This document shows positions 15,197 through 25,606 of a stretch of 64,000 nt of DNA, piece after piece. The position numbers and the translations under genes are program-made. Origin of the DNA: Lysobacter sp. Root916 (GTDB lineage Bacteria > Pseudomonadota > Gammaproteobacteria > Xanthomonadales > Xanthomonadaceae); contig NZ_LMJF01000001.1 of NCBI RefSeq assembly GCF_001429785.1, positions 695,734 through 759,733 on the forward strand. The letters run 5' to 3'. The notes below the pieces were generated by a model that saw nothing but the letters and a program-made list of their open reading frames with translations, made no database searches and was not told where the DNA came from. Positions within the stretch are counted from its first letter, which is position 1. Each line of letters opens with the position of its first letter.

Positions 15197-18100
15197 ATGG
15201 CACGGTTCTTTATCGATCGCCCGATCTTTGCCTGGGTCCTGGCGATCATCATCATGTTGGGGGGCGCGATCGCGATCACCCAGCTGCCGATCTCGCAGTA
15301 CCCGACCATCGCGCCGCCGACCGTATCGGTGAACGCGTCCTACCCCGGTGCTTCCGCCAAGGCCGTCGAAAACTCGGTGACCCAGATCATCGAGCAGAAC
15401 ATGAAGGGCATCGACGGCCTGATGTACATGTCGGCGACCAGTTCGTCCGACGGTCAGTCCGGCGTGACCCTGACCTTCGAAAGCGGCGTCGACCCCGACA
15501 TCGCCCAGGTGCAGGTGCAGAACAAGCTGCAGCTGGCCACGCCCTTGCTGCCGCAGATCGTGCAGCAGCAGGGCGTGAGCGTGTCGAAGGCGAACTCGTC
15601 GTTCCTGCAGGTCATCGGCTTCGTGTCCGAGGACGGCAGCATGAACGGCGCCGACATCGCCGACTACGTGGCCGCCAATCTGGTCGATCCGCTGGCGCGC
15701 GTCGACGGCGTCGGCAGCACCCAGCTGTTCGGCACCAAGTACGCGATGCGCATCTGGCTGGATCCGGACAAGCTCAACACCTACAAGCTGACCCCGACCG
15801 ACGTCATTACCGCCCTGCGGGCGCAGAACGCGCAGGTCGCGGTCGGCCAGCTCGGCGGCACGCCGTCGGTGAAGGGCCAGCAGCTCAACGCCACCATCAC
15901 CGCGCAGGACCGCCTGCAGACCGCCGAACAGTTCCAGAACATCGTGGTGCGTTCCAATAGCAGCGGCGCGGTGCTGAAGCTGCGCGACGTCGCGCGCGTC
16001 GAACTGGGCCAGGAGGACTACAGCACCATCGCCCGCTTCAACGGCAAGCCGGCCACCGGCATCGCGATCTCGCTGGCGACCGGCGCCAACGCGCTGGCCA
16101 ACGCGCTGGCCACCGCGCAGGCGGTGCAGGCCGAGCTGGAGCAGCTCAAGCCCTCGTTCCCCAAGGGCTTGAAGGCGGTGACGCCGTTCGACACCACGCC
16201 GTTCGTGCGCGTGGCGATCGAGGAAGTGATCAAGACCCTGCTCGAAGCGATCGTGCTGGTGTTCCTGGTGATGTACCTGTTCCTGCAGAACTTCCGCGCC
16301 ACCCTGATCCCGACGATCGCGGTGCCGGTGGTGCTGTTGGGCACCTTCGGCCTGCTGGCGCTGTTCGGCTACTCGGTCAATATGCTGACCATGTTCGCGG
16401 TGGTGCTGGCGATCGGCTTGCTGGTGGACGACGCCATCGTCGTGGTCGAGAACGTCGAGCGCGTGATGAGCGAGGAAGGGCTGTCGCCGGTCGAAGCCAC
16501 GCGCAAATCGATGGACCAGATCACCGGCGCCCTGATCGGCATCGGCCTGGTGCTGTCGGCGGTGTTCGTGCCCATGGCGTTCCTGGGCGGCGCCACCGGC
16601 GTCATCTATCGTCAGTTCTCGGTGACCATCGTTTCGGCGATGGCGCTATCGGTGCTGGTCGCGATCGTGCTGACCCCGGCGCTGTGCGCGACCATGCTCA
16701 AGCCCATCGCGAAGGGCCAGCACGCGTCCGACAAGGGCTTCTTCGGCTGGTTCAACAAGAAGTTCGACGCCGGCAACAGCAAGTATCAGGGCGTGGTGCG
16801 CGGCATCGTCACCCGTTCGGGCCGCTTCATGATGGTGTTCGTCGCGATGGCGGTGCTGATGGGCGTGATGTTCTTCCGCCTGCCGTCCTCGTTCCTGCCG
16901 CAGGAGGATCAGGGTTTCCTGTTCACCATCGTGCAGGCGCCGGTCGGCGCGACCCAGGAGCGCACCGGCGAGGTGCTCAAGAAGGTCGAGGAGCAGTTCC
17001 TGTCCGACAAGGCCGTGGATTCGCTGTTCACCGTGCAAGGCTTCAGCTTCGCCGGTAACGGCCAGAACGCCGGCATGGCGTTCTCGCAGCTCAAGCCGTG
17101 GGAAGAGCGTGCAGCCACCTGGGGCGACCGCTGGCGCTGGCTGACCAGCTTCGGCAAGACCCCGATGCCGGACAACAGCGTCAACGGCGTGGTCGGGCGT
17201 GCGATGGGCAGTTTCATGCAGATCAAGGACGCGTTCGTGTTCGCGCTGGCGCCGCCGGCGGTGTTCGAACTGGGCAACTCCAACGGCTTCGTGTTTTACC
17301 TGAAGGACAACGCCGGTTTGGGCCACGACGCCCTGGTCGCCGCGCGCAACCAGTTCCTCGGCATGGCCGCACAGAACGAGGCGATGCAGAACGTGCGACC
17401 CAATGGCATGGAAGACACGCCGCAGTTCCGCGTCGACGTCGACAACCAGAAGGCGTCGGCCCTGGGTCTGAACATCGCCGACATCAACTCCACCCTGCAG
17501 GCGGCCTGGGGCGGTCAGTACATCGACGATTTCGTCGATCGCGGCCGGGTCAAGCGCGTCTACATCCAGGCCGACGCGCCGTTCCGCATGGTGCCCAGCG
17601 ACTTCAACCGCTGGTACGTGCGCAACGACAAGGGCGAGATGGTGCCGTTCTCGGCGTTCGCGACCACGCGCTGGGAATACGGGTCGCCGCGACTGGAGCG
17701 TTACAACGGCGTATCGGCGCTGGAAATCAACGGCGAGGCCAAACCGGGCGTGAGCTCGGGCCAGGCCATGGCCGAGGTCGAGAAGCTGGTGGCTCAGCTG
17801 CCGGCGGGCATTGGCCTGGAATGGACGGGGCTGTCGTTCCAGGAGCGCCAGGCCGGCGCCCAGACGCCGCTGCTGTACACGCTGTCGTTGCTGATCGTGT
17901 TCCTGTGTCTGGCGGCGATGTACGAAAGCTGGGCGATCCCGACCTCGGTGCTGCTGATCGCGCCGATGGGCATCCTGGGCACGGTGCTGGCCACGTGGCT
18001 GCGCGGCATGGAGCGCGACGTCTACTTCCAGGTGGCGATGCTCACTACCGTGGGCTTGTCGAGCAAGAACGCGATCCTGATCGTCGAGTTCGCCAAGGAG

Positions 18101-18403
18101 AATCTGAAGAACGGCATGGATCTGATCGGCGCCACCCTGGCCGCGGTGCGCGACCGTCTGCGCCCGATCATCATGACCTCGCTGGCCTTCGGCCTGGGCG
18201 TGTTGCCGCTGGCCCTGGCCACCGGCGCGGGTTCCGGCGCGCAGCGCGCGATCGGTACCGGCGTGCTCGGCGGCATGGTGGTGGGCACCTTCCTGGGCAT
18301 CTTCTTCGTCCCGCTGTTCTTCGTGGTGGTCGAGAAATTGTTCGTGAGGAAGAAGCACGCGCCCGCTGCGCAGGCTACGGAAGGAGTGCAGAGCCATGAA
18401 TAA
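15197..18403 (+). CDS. RND multidrug efflux pump (AcrB/MexB-like, HAE1)
   Basis: 1068 residues, typical length. [21 protein letters not shown] is the canonical N-terminus. TM4 carries the proton-relay Asp pair ([16 protein letters not shown]) and TM10-11 the conserved Lys ([15 protein letters not shown]). Large periplasmic loops and twelve predicted helices complete the inner-membrane trimeric antiporter. Family members export antibiotics, dyes and detergents. The stop overlaps the channel gene by 8 bases. Confidence 0.97.
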   Translation: MARFFIDRPIFAWVLAIIIMLGGAIAITQLPISQYPTIAPPTVSVNASYPGASAKAVENSVTQIIEQNMKGIDGLMYMSATSSSDGQSGVTLTFESGVDPDIAQVQVQNKLQLATPLLPQIVQQQGVSVSKANSSFLQVIGFVSEDGSMNGADIADYVAANLVDPLARVDGVGSTQLFGTKYAMRIWLDPDKLNTYKLTPTDVITALRAQNAQVAVGQLGGTPSVKGQQLNATITAQDRLQTAEQFQNIVVRSNSSGAVLKLRDVARVELGQEDYSTIARFNGKPATGIAISLATGANALANALATAQAVQAELEQLKPSFPKGLKAVTPFDTTPFVRVAIEEVIKTLLEAIVLVFLVMYLFLQNFRATLIPTIAVPVVLLGTFGLLALFGYSVNMLTMFAVVLAIGLLVDDAIVVVENVERVMSEEGLSPVEATRKSMDQITGALIGIGLVLSAVFVPMAFLGGATGVIYRQFSVTIVSAMALSVLVAIVLTPALCATMLKPIAKGQHASDKGFFGWFNKKFDAGNSKYQGVVRGIVTRSGRFMMVFVAMAVLMGVMFFRLPSSFLPQEDQGFLFTIVQAPVGATQERTGEVLKKVEEQFLSDKAVDSLFTVQGFSFAGNGQNAGMAFSQLKPWEERAATWGDRWRWLTSFGKTPMPDNSVNGVVGRAMGSFMQIKDAFVFALAPPAVFELGNSNGFVFYLKDNAGLGHDALVAARNQFLGMAAQNEAMQNVRPNGMEDTPQFRVDVDNQKASALGLNIADINSTLQAAWGGQYIDDFVDRGRVKRVYIQADAPFRMVPSDFNRWYVRNDKGEMVPFSAFATTRWEYGSPRLERYNGVSALEINGEAKPGVSSGQAMAEVEKLVAQLPAGIGLEWTGLSFQERQAGAQTPLLYTLSLLIVFLCLAAMYESWAIPTSVLLIAPMGILGTVLATWLRGMERDVYFQVAMLTTVGLSSKNAILIVEFAKENLKNGMDLIGATLAAVRDRLRPIIMTSLAFGLGVLPLALATGAGSGAQRAIGTGVLGGMVVGTFLGIFFVPLFFVVVEKLFVRKKHAPAAQATEGVQSHE

Positions 18404-19835
18404 ACTGTCGATCCATGCGCTGGCGCTGGCGATTACGCTGGCGACCGCCGGCTGCGTGAGCCTGGCGCCGAAACTGCCGGTCGCCGACGCGGCGATCCCG
18501 GGCGAGTGGCCGTTGCCGCCGACCACCCAGGCTTTCGCCGGCGCCGCGCCGACGGGCGAGGCCACCGAGGCGGTCTCCACCGCCGCGGTGGCCGACATCG
18601 GCTGGCGCGATTTCTTCGTCGACCAGAACCTGCAGACCTTGATCGGCCGCGCGCTGGAGAACAACCGCGATCTGCGCGTGGCCGTGCTGAACGTGGAGAA
18701 GGCGCGCGCGCAGTACCGCATCCAGCGCGCCGACCGCGTCCCGGCGGTCGGCGTGAATGCGCAGCTACAGCGCACCGGCGGCGACAACCAGGCGGTCAGC
18801 GATCAGTACACCGCCGGGGTGGGCATCACCAACTTCGAACTGGATCTGTTCGGTCGCGTGCGCAACCTGAGCCAGTCGGCGTTGCAGCGCTACTTCGCCG
18901 AGGAGGAGGCGCGCCGCGGCGCGCAGCTGAGCCTGATCGCCGAGGTCGCCAACGCCTACCTGACCCTGGCCGCCGACCGCGAGCTGCAGTCGGTGTCCGA
19001 GGCGACCTTGAAGAACCAGCAGTCGGCCTACGACCTGACCGTGAAGCGGCGCGAGCTGGGCGCGGTGTCGGGCCTGGAAGTCAGCCAGGCGCGCACCCAG
19101 GTCGAGCAGGCGCGCGCGGACGCGGCGCGCTATGCGGGGCAGGTGGCCCAGGACATCAACGCGCTGAATCTGCTGGTCGGCGAGCCGGTCGATCCGTCGT
19201 TGCTGCCGCAGCGCTTGAGCGATGAGGTGAGCGGCATCGCGGCCCTGCCGTCCGGTCTGCCGTCGGAGGTGCTGTTGCGCCGTCCCGACGTGCTGCAGGC
19301 CGAGCACACGCTGCGCGCGGCCAACGCCAACATCGGCGCCGCACGCGCGGCGTTCTTTCCGTCGATCAGCCTGACCGGCTTGTTCGGCAGCGCCAGCACC
19401 GAGCTGTCTGGGCTGTTCGATGCCAACACGCGCGCCTGGTCGGTCAACCCGGTGATCAACATCCCGATCTTCCAGGGCGGCAAGCTGCGCGCGGGCCTGG
19501 ATTCGGCGAAGGCCGATCAGCAGATCGCCCTGGCGCAGTACGAGAAGGCGATCCAAGCCGGTTTCCGCGACGTCGCCGACGCCCTAGCGCTGACCCAGAC
19601 CCTCGCCCAACAGCGCGAGGCGCAGCAGGCGCTGGTGGAAGCCGCGGCGCGCGCGGACCAGCTCTCGACCGCGCGCTACAAGGCCGGTCGCGACAGCTAC
19701 CTCAACCAGCTCGATGCCCAGCGCACGCTGTACGGCGCGCAGCAAGGCCTGGTGAGCACGCGCTTGAGCGAGCAGGTCAATCGGGTGACGCTCTACAAGG
19801 TCCTCGGAGGTGGCTGGAACGAGCGCAGCCAATGA
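18396..19835 (+). CDS. Outer-membrane efflux lipoprotein (OprM/NodT family)
   Basis: 479 residues, lipobox ATAGC (Cys20). Two outer-membrane-efflux-protein repeats, with [33 protein letters not shown] reduced here to its hallmarks: [31 protein letters not shown] and [20 protein letters not shown]. Forms the trimeric TolC-like exit duct for the preceding pump. The stop overlaps the TetR start (ATGA). Confidence 0.96.
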   Translation: MNKLSIHALALAITLATAGCVSLAPKLPVADAAIPGEWPLPPTTQAFAGAAPTGEATEAVSTAAVADIGWRDFFVDQNLQTLIGRALENNRDLRVAVLNVEKARAQYRIQRADRVPAVGVNAQLQRTGGDNQAVSDQYTAGVGITNFELDLFGRVRNLSQSALQRYFAEEEARRGAQLSLIAEVANAYLTLAADRELQSVSEATLKNQQSAYDLTVKRRELGAVSGLEVSQARTQVEQARADAARYAGQVAQDINALNLLVGEPVDPSLLPQRLSDEVSGIAALPSGLPSEVLLRRPDVLQAEHTLRAANANIGAARAAFFPSISLTGLFGSASTELSGLFDANTRAWSVNPVINIPIFQGGKLRAGLDSAKADQQIALAQYEKAIQAGFRDVADALALTQTLAQQREAQQALVEAAARADQLSTARYKAGRDSYLNQLDAQRTLYGAQQGLVSTRLSEQVNRVTLYKVLGGGWNERSQ

Positions 19836-20449
19836 GCACTCCCAAGCGTACCGTCAAAGCCGAGGAGCGCGCGCTGGCGCAGCGCGAGCGGATACTGGTT
19901 GCCGCGCAGAAATGCTTCGTGATGCATGGCTTCCATGCCGCGAGCATGGCCAACATCGCCGAGACGGCCGGCATGAGCGCCGGCCTGATCTATCGCTACT
20001 TCAAGGCCAAGAACGACATCATCCTGGCCATCATCGAGCGTCAGCTCGAAGAAGCCAGGGCCGATGTGGCCAAGCTGCATGCGAGCAGCGATCTGGTCGG
20101 CGGCATCGCCGAAGTGTTTCAGCAGTGGCAGGCCAACGATCCCAGCATCACCAACGCGGCGCTGTTTCTGGAGCTTACCGCCGAGGCCACGCGCGATCCC
20201 GAGATCGCCGCGGCCACGCATGCCTCCGACAAGGTGTTCCGCGCCGATCTGGCGGCGTGGTTCGCGCGCAGCTGCGAGCAGGGCGGCCTGGGCGTGCCCG
20301 AGTGCGAGGTCGAAACCCGGGTGTTGATCCTGCAGTCGTTGATCGAGGGCCTGGCGATGCGTTCGATCGCGCAGCCGGACTTGAGCGTGGCGCAGGTGAG
20401 GGTGGCGCTGGAGCGGGTCCTGCCGGGGTTGCTGTCGACCACGGATTGA
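19832..20449 (+). CDS. TetR/AcrR-family repressor of the efflux operon
   Basis: 205 residues. N-terminal HTH: RERILVAAQKCFVMHGFHAASMANI and AGLIYRYFKAKNDI. The C-terminal ligand domain contains ELTAEATRDPEIA. It overlaps the channel gene by 4 bases, so it is the distal gene of the operon rather than divergent, as is more usual. The palindrome at 13911-13928 is its likely operator, giving negative feedback. Confidence 0.94.
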   Translation: MSTPKRTVKAEERALAQRERILVAAQKCFVMHGFHAASMANIAETAGMSAGLIYRYFKAKNDIILAIIERQLEEARADVAKLHASSDLVGGIAEVFQQWQANDPSITNAALFLELTAEATRDPEIAAATHASDKVFRADLAAWFARSCEQGGLGVPECEVETRVLILQSLIEGLAMRSIAQPDLSVAQVRVALERVLPGLLSTTD

Positions 20450-20482
20450 ACGGCCGGCGCCGCGGCGCCGACGAATCGCTTT

Positions 20483-20510
20483 AAGACGGCCGCCTTCGGG
20501 CGGCTGTCTT
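20483..20510. terminator. Strong bidirectional terminator
   Basis: AAGACGGCCGCC-TTCG-GGCGGCTGTCTT: a 12-bp stem (one G-U wobble on the plus strand) with a UUCG tetraloop. A T-rich tail (CTTGTCTGT) follows on the plus strand. It lies between the convergent efflux operon and the methyltransferase gene. Confidence 0.85.
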
Positions 20511-20554
20511 GTCTGTGGGTTGCGATCGGGCGCGCGATGTTCGCGCCGTCACGC

Positions 20555-21439
20555 TCAGCGCTTGCTCGCCAACACCCCATCCAGCGCCAGCTGCGCCTTG
20601 AAGCCCGCCTTGTCCAGGCGCTTGGCGACTTCGCGCGGCACGTCGCGGCCGCTGGTGAGCTTGTTCGGACTGCCGGTGTAGTGGAACAGACGGCCCCCGC
20701 GGCGCAGCACGCGCGCGAGGTGGTCGTAGAACGTTTGCGAGTACAACTCGCCGGCGATGCCGAAGCGCGGTGGATCGTGGAGCAGAGCGTCCACCGAGGC
20801 GTCGCCGATCTGCGCGATCGCTTTCGACACGTCGGCATGGGTGAGCTGCAGACGGCCGCCGCTGCTGGGCGCGTCGGGGTCGGGCGACCAGGGGTTGAGC
20901 GTGCGTAGCCACAGCACGCTCTCGTTCTTCTCGAAGGACTGGATGTGCGCGGCGCCGGCCTCCAGGCAGCAGGCGGCGAAGTAGCCCAGGCCGCCGCAGG
21001 TATCCAGCACCGCTTTGCCGCGCGGTTCGACCAGCGCGACCTTGCGCTGCGCGTCGTCAACAGGCGAGGTCTTCGCGGTGGGCAGCATCTTGATGCCGTC
21101 GATCTCGAAAGTAGGCGCGCCCCATTCGGTCGGCACCAGCTTGATCAGCGAGCCGGCGTAGCGCGATACCGCCGCGTAGTCCTCGCCGTCCCAGTAGTAG
21201 ATGGTGCGGTCCTTGAGCGTATCCGGGTAGGGATAGGCCTGGTCGCGCCAGTGCCAGGCGTCCGCTTCCAACCGCGTCTCCTGGTTCGATCGACCCAGAT
21301 CCAGCGAGCCGGTCCACGCGCCGGCCTTGGCGTCGCGTGCGGCCAGCAAAGCATCGGCGACGGGGCGGGTGAGCAGGGGGCCTGAGTAATGGGACACGGC
21401 GGGCGGCATCTCGGAGGGCGCGATGGTGAGCGCATGCAT
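20555..21439 (-). CDS. SAM-dependent methyltransferase
   Basis: 294 residues from ATG 21439 (an in-frame ATG at 21493 would add a poor 18-residue extension). Motif I is AVLDTCGGLGYFA, motif IV ALLHDPPRFG and the late motif VLRRGGRLFHYTG. An N-terminal ~130-residue region precedes the Rossmann domain, as in COG2521-type predicted methyltransferases. The DPPRF motif is not the NPPY of N6-adenine enzymes. Substrate unknown. Confidence 0.82.
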   Translation of the reverse strand: MHALTIAPSEMPPAVSHYSGPLLTRPVADALLAARDAKAGAWTGSLDLGRSNQETRLEADAWHWRDQAYPYPDTLKDRTIYYWDGEDYAAVSRYAGSLIKLVPTEWGAPTFEIDGIKMLPTAKTSPVDDAQRKVALVEPRGKAVLDTCGGLGYFAACCLEAGAAHIQSFEKNESVLWLRTLNPWSPDPDAPSSGGRLQLTHADVSKAIAQIGDASVDALLHDPPRFGIAGELYSQTFYDHLARVLRRGGRLFHYTGSPNKLTSGRDVPREVAKRLDKAGFKAQLALDGVLASKR

Positions 21440-21560
21440 CCGGAGCGATCGGGAGCAGTGCGGCTTGGAGCTGCGGATCGTACCGCGCGCCAACGCCCTT
21501 GTGAGCCAGGACGAGTTCGTCGACGCCGCTATCCGCGTGCCAGCGGCGTGGGGGCCGTCT

Positions 21561-22136
21561 TCATGGGGACGCGCGGATGCGCGTGTCGATGGCGATCCAG
21601 TTGGTTTCCCAGGTCCGGCCGCCGTCGCCGGAGTAGGCCTGCTCGAAGCGCGCCGAATCGGGCGTGATGTCGGAGATCACGAAGCGCACCAGGATCGCGC
21701 GGCCATCCAGGTCCTCCGGGCCGTAGAACTCGCCGCGCCCGTTCTGGAATCCGCCGTACAGCGGACGGGTCAGCATGCCGTTGCCGGCGCTGGCGTAGTT
21801 GATGTTCCACTGCCGCGTCTGCGGGTTGTACAGGCGCAAGCTGGTGCCGTGGATGCGGCCGCTGGGGCCTTCGATGCGCAGCTCGACCAGGTTGGCGCGA
21901 TCGTCCAGCACGCCGCTCACCACGCTGGTGCCCGTGTACTCCACCCAGTCCTGCGATCCCGATAAGGGGCGCGTCAGCCGGCGCACCTGGGTCTTCCAGG
22001 TGCCGAACTCCCAGTCGAAATCGTGTTGGCCGTCGCGCTGCGCGGTCGCGGCCTGCGGCGGTTGCGCGGACGCCGTCATCGCCAGCAGGGCCAGCAGGCA
22101 GGCGCCGTGGCGCCAGTGTCGCAGGGCGTTTTGCAT
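21561..22136 (-). CDS. Secreted DUF1579-like protein
   Basis: 191 residues from ATG 22136. Signal peptide to TASAQ, then HDFDWEFGTWKTQVRRL, a lipocalin-like stretch (EFYGPEDLDGRAILVRFVI) and the ending GGRTWETNWIAIDTR. This pattern is common in secreted proteins of Xanthomonadaceae and resembles DUF1579; function unknown. Divergent from an HxlR regulator gene 52 bases away, which probably controls it. Confidence 0.75.
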   Translation of the reverse strand: MQNALRHWRHGACLLALLAMTASAQPPQAATAQRDGQHDFDWEFGTWKTQVRRLTRPLSGSQDWVEYTGTSVVSGVLDDRANLVELRIEGPSGRIHGTSLRLYNPQTRQWNINYASAGNGMLTRPLYGGFQNGRGEFYGPEDLDGRAILVRFVISDITPDSARFEQAYSGDGGRTWETNWIAIDTRIRASP

Positions 22137-22188
22137 CGCGGGGCTCCGTTTCGCATGATGGCGCACAGATTGCGAGCGCGAGGCGGCC

Positions 22189-22611
22189 ATGAACAAGAAC
22201 GCACCTGCAGGTAACCGTGCCCGGCCCAATCCGCTGGAAGGCTGTCCGCTCGCGGCGGCGTTCGCTGCCATCGGCGGCAAATGGAAGCTGACGATTCTGT
22301 ACTGGCTGGCCCACGGCGAACTGCATTTCGCCGGCCTGACGCGCCGGGTCGCGCCGATCTCGCACAAGGTGCTGGCGCAGCAACTGCGCGAACTCGAGGC
22401 CGACGGCATCGTGGAGCGCACCCCGACCGGCACGCCACCCGCGCCGGTGATCTATCAACTCACCGCGTACGGCCAGACGCTGCTGCCGCTTATCGAGAGC
22501 GTGCGAGTCTGGGGCGAAGGGCATCTACAGCGGAGATCCGCATCGCCTGTCGCCGCGGAGGGCCTGGCATGCGGCGTGGCCATCGAGCCGCGCGGTGAGG
22601 CGCATTCGTGA
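22189..22611 (+). CDS. HxlR-family winged-helix regulator
   Basis: 140 residues. CPLAAAFAAIGGKWKLTILYWLAHGELHFAGL, ISHKVLAQQLRELEADGIVERT and YQLTAYGQTLLPLI, condensed here, define the HxlR winged helix with its conserved N-terminal Cys. Such proteins sense electrophiles or redox state and regulate a neighbouring gene; the divergent secreted-protein gene is the obvious candidate. Confidence 0.94.
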   Translation: MNKNAPAGNRARPNPLEGCPLAAAFAAIGGKWKLTILYWLAHGELHFAGLTRRVAPISHKVLAQQLRELEADGIVERTPTGTPPAPVIYQLTAYGQTLLPLIESVRVWGEGHLQRRSASPVAAEGLACGVAIEPRGEAHS

Positions 22612-22738
22612 CCCTCAAAGCGGTGTCGCGATCGAGGCCGGGGGCCGCTACGGCGACGGTAATGTCGTATCCGTAGCGGTTGAGTCCGCAAAGCAAGCCA
22701 TCGCAGCTGGCTTCGCGGCCCAGACGCTTCGTCGGAAC

Positions 22739-23659
22739 TCAGAACTGCCCCAAACCCCACGCGTCGTACAGCGCCTGCAAAGCGAAGCGCTGGCCCAAGG
22801 TGACCTGGCCCCGGGCGGTGTAATGCATGGGGTCGTTGTTGTAGGCCTCCAGGTCGCGGCCGTTGACCAGGTAGACATTCGGATCGGCGTCGGCAACGGC
22901 TTGCTGCGCGTTCCAGATGTGCTGGCGATAGGTCCACACCGGCGTGTCGCGGATGGTGGCGACGTAGAAATCCAGATTCGGCTTGTTGAGCTGGGCCCTC
23001 AAGGTCGCGATCAGGCGTTCTAGATTGGCCTGGTAGTGCTGGGCGTACTTGATGTCGCCCGAATCGCTTTCGCCCTGCATCCAGAACACGCCCTGGATAT
23101 CCAGCGCGATGCCGCCTGCGGCCATGGCTTGCGTGGCGTGGTTGATGGTGTTGATCAGATAGTCGTAACGGTTGATGCCGGGATCGGTCGGGTCCCAATC
23201 CACCGCGAGCAAAGTTCCGCCCTTGCTGTACTTGATGATCGCGATCGGCTCGTTAAGGTGCGCGGCGACCTCGCGGCCGATTCCCAACTCGGGCCCGAAC
23301 ATGTTGTTGCGGTAGAGCGAATGTTCGTATCCGCTGCCGTAGGCGGGGCGCATCGCGTCCCAACCCGGGCCGACGCCGCTGTCCGGATGGCCCTTGTAGA
23401 TCAAGGCCTGGGTGTAGTCGCTGTCCCAATGGCCGAAGCCGATGGTGTAGAGGTCCTGCTGCGGATTAAGGCCGTTGGCCGGGTTGTTCCTGCGAACGCC
23501 GGTGCCTTCGGCATTGGACTGTCCGGCGACGATGTAGGTGCGCAGGGTCGGCATCGGGGCTTGCTGGGCCTGTGCGCTGGAACTGCCACCGAACACGCAC
23601 AGGGCGAGCATGAGGCCGATACCGCGACGGGCGCGCTGGCGAGAGCTGGAATGCGACAT
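22739..23659 (-). CDS. Secreted SGNH/CE6 acetylesterase-like protein (third gene of array)
   Basis: 306 residues from ATG 23659, with GAGGA upstream. Signal peptide ends near AQAQ. The catalytic Ser block is TYIVAGQSNAEG (Ser48), the oxyanion block GVFWMQGESDS, and the His block NDPMHYTARGQV. This is the sialate-O-acetylesterase/carbohydrate esterase 6 (SASA) pattern, which removes acetyl groups from sugars such as xylan or sialic acid. It is closely similar to both upstream genes; last of a tandem array on the minus strand. Confidence 0.88.
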   Translation of the reverse strand: MSHSSSRQRARRGIGLMLALCVFGGSSSAQAQQAPMPTLRTYIVAGQSNAEGTGVRRNNPANGLNPQQDLYTIGFGHWDSDYTQALIYKGHPDSGVGPGWDAMRPAYGSGYEHSLYRNNMFGPELGIGREVAAHLNEPIAIIKYSKGGTLLAVDWDPTDPGINRYDYLINTINHATQAMAAGGIALDIQGVFWMQGESDSGDIKYAQHYQANLERLIATLRAQLNKPNLDFYVATIRDTPVWTYRQHIWNAQQAVADADPNVYLVNGRDLEAYNNDPMHYTARGQVTLGQRFALQALYDAWGLGQF

Positions 23660-23682
23660 ATGGGGTTGTCCTCTTTGGGGCG

Positions 23683-23719
23683 CGGACGCTAGCCGGTCAT
23701 TACGATCGGCTAGCGTCCG
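23683..23719 (-). terminator. 13-bp perfect hairpin between array genes
   Basis: CGGACGCTAGCCG (23683-23695), loop of 11, mirrored at 23707-23719. It lies in the 88-base gap between the double-domain gene and the third esterase gene. No U-tract, so it may be an attenuator or mRNA-stabilising element rather than a full terminator. Confidence 0.5.
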
Positions 23720-23747
23720 ACGCCGGGGTCGAATTGGCGAGCCGGCC

Positions 23748-25469
23748 TTACCAGGGGACCTGGCCCAGGCTCCAGGCGGTGTAGAGCCCTTGCAGCGCGA
23801 ACCGATTGCCCAGCGTGACCTGGCCTGCCGCGGTGTAGTGAGCGGGGTCGTTGTCGTAGGCCTGCAGATCGCGGCCGCTGACCCAATTGACGTTGGGGTC
23901 GGCGTCGGCGACGGCCTGCTGCGCATTCCAGATCATCTGACGATAGGTCCAATGCGGCGTATCGCGGATGGTGGCGAGGTGGAAGGGCAGTTGCGGCTTG
24001 CCCAGTTGCGTCCTCAAGGTCGCGATGAACTGCTTGAGATTCGCCTCGTAGGCCTGCGCATACGGCAAGGCGATGGAATCGCTTTCGCCCTGCATCCAGA
24101 ACACGCCCTGGATATCCAGTTCGACACCGGCGGCCTGGGCGGCGGCGGTCGCGTTGGCGATGGCGACCAGCAAGTGGTCGTACTGGTTGGTGCCCGGATC
24201 GGCGGGGTTCCAGTCCACCGCCAGGGTGGTGCTGCCCTTGGATTGCTTGATCAGTACGATCTGTTCTTCGAGGTAGTGGGCCATGCTGCGCGCGATGCCC
24301 AGCTCGGGACCGAACAAGTGATAGTTGAGCGGATTGCTTTCGTGCCCGAGGCCGTAGGTCGCGCGCATCACGTCCAGGCGCTGGCCGACACCGCTGTCCG
24401 GATGGCCTTTGTAGATTAGGGTCTGGCTGTAGGTGGTGTCGTAGTGGCCGAAGCCGATGGTGTACAAATCCTGCTTCGGATTCAGGCCATAAGCCGCGGC
24501 GTTTCTGCTGATGCCGACACCCTCGGCATTGGATTGTCCGGCCACGATGTAGGCGCGTAGCGTCTTGACCTGGCCCTTGCCCCAGGCCGCGTACAGCGCC
24601 TGCCGTGCGAAACGCTGGCCCAGGGTGACCTCGCCCCTGGCGGTGTAGTGGGCGATGTCGTCGTTATAGGTTTCCAGGTCTTTGCCGTGGACCAGATAGG
24701 CGTTCGGATCGGCGTCGGCCACGGCCTGTTGCGCATCCCAGATGAGCTGCCGATGCGTCCATAGCGGCAGATCCTTCAGGGTGGCGATGTGGAACGCCAG
24801 GTTCGGCTTGTTGAGCCGGGTCCTGAGCGCGGCGATCAGGCGTTCGAGATTGGCTTTGTAGTTCTGCGAATCGGCCAGGCTCCACGAGTCGCTTTCGCCC
24901 TGCGTCCAGAACACGCCCTGGATGTCCAGGGTGATGCCGGCGGGCGCGATCGCCTGCTTGGCGTTTTCGATGGTCGCGATCAGCTTGTCGTAGCAGTTTA
25001 TCGCCGGGTCGTCGGGGTTCCAGAACTGCGCCAGCGAGGTGCCGCCCTGGCCGTATTTGATGATCGCGATCTGCTCGTTCAAATGCGTGGCGACTTCGTG
25101 CCCGATCGCGAGTTCGGGGCCGAACTGGTTGTTCAGATGCCTTGCTTGGTCGTAGCCGCCGCCGTAAGCCGGGCGCATGGCGTCCCAGCCGGGGCCGACG
25201 CCCGTGTCGGTATGGCCCTTATAGATCAAGGCCTGCGGGAAGTCGGCGTACCAATGGCTGTAGCCGATGGTGTTGAGGTCTTGTTCGGGATTCCGGCCGC
25301 CGGGGTTCTTGCGGGTGCCGCCGCCTTCGGAGTTGGATTGCCCGGCGACGATGTAGGCGCGGATGGTTCGGGTTTGCGCTTGCGCGGCCAGACTGGCGCA
25401 CAGCACGAACAGCATCAGCATCAGGCTACAGGCGCGACGGATGCGGCTTGACGTGTTGGGATGGAACAT
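23748..25469 (-). CDS. Secreted two-domain CE6/SGNH acetylesterase-like protein
   Basis: 573 residues: one signal peptide (to AQAQ) and two complete catalytic domains, ~32-300 and 301-573. Domain 1 has AGQSNSEGG (Ser45), GVFWTQGESDS and DIAHYTARGE; domain 2 has AGQSNAEGVG (Ser313), GVFWMQGESDS and DPAHYTAAGQ. Both keep Ser and His, so both may be active. The junction (AWGKGQ then VKTLRAYIVAGQ) has no linker and sits exactly where single-domain relatives end, as if two genes were joined by loss of a stop, intergenic region and signal peptide. Confidence 0.9.
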   Translation of the reverse strand: MFHPNTSSRIRRACSLMLMLFVLCASLAAQAQTRTIRAYIVAGQSNSEGGGTRKNPGGRNPEQDLNTIGYSHWYADFPQALIYKGHTDTGVGPGWDAMRPAYGGGYDQARHLNNQFGPELAIGHEVATHLNEQIAIIKYGQGGTSLAQFWNPDDPAINCYDKLIATIENAKQAIAPAGITLDIQGVFWTQGESDSWSLADSQNYKANLERLIAALRTRLNKPNLAFHIATLKDLPLWTHRQLIWDAQQAVADADPNAYLVHGKDLETYNDDIAHYTARGEVTLGQRFARQALYAAWGKGQVKTLRAYIVAGQSNAEGVGISRNAAAYGLNPKQDLYTIGFGHYDTTYSQTLIYKGHPDSGVGQRLDVMRATYGLGHESNPLNYHLFGPELGIARSMAHYLEEQIVLIKQSKGSTTLAVDWNPADPGTNQYDHLLVAIANATAAAQAAGVELDIQGVFWMQGESDSIALPYAQAYEANLKQFIATLRTQLGKPQLPFHLATIRDTPHWTYRQMIWNAQQAVADADPNVNWVSGRDLQAYDNDPAHYTAAGQVTLGNRFALQGLYTAWSLGQVPW

Positions 25470-25606
25470 AGGGAACCCCCTAGGGTGAAGTGCGTGCGCT
25501 ACGGAACTGCCGATGATCGGTTGTGCCCCCGTTACGGAAGCCCTGGCCCGCGCCGGGCACGAAGCGAGACGGCTCGCGTTTCGCGCCAGGCAGCGGCCCG
25601 AATGCG

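Noticed and set aside
16646-18787. 713-codon minus-strand frame across the efflux pump gene
   Set aside because: Antisense to the unmistakable RND pump and to the start of the channel gene; no motif, no ribosome site.
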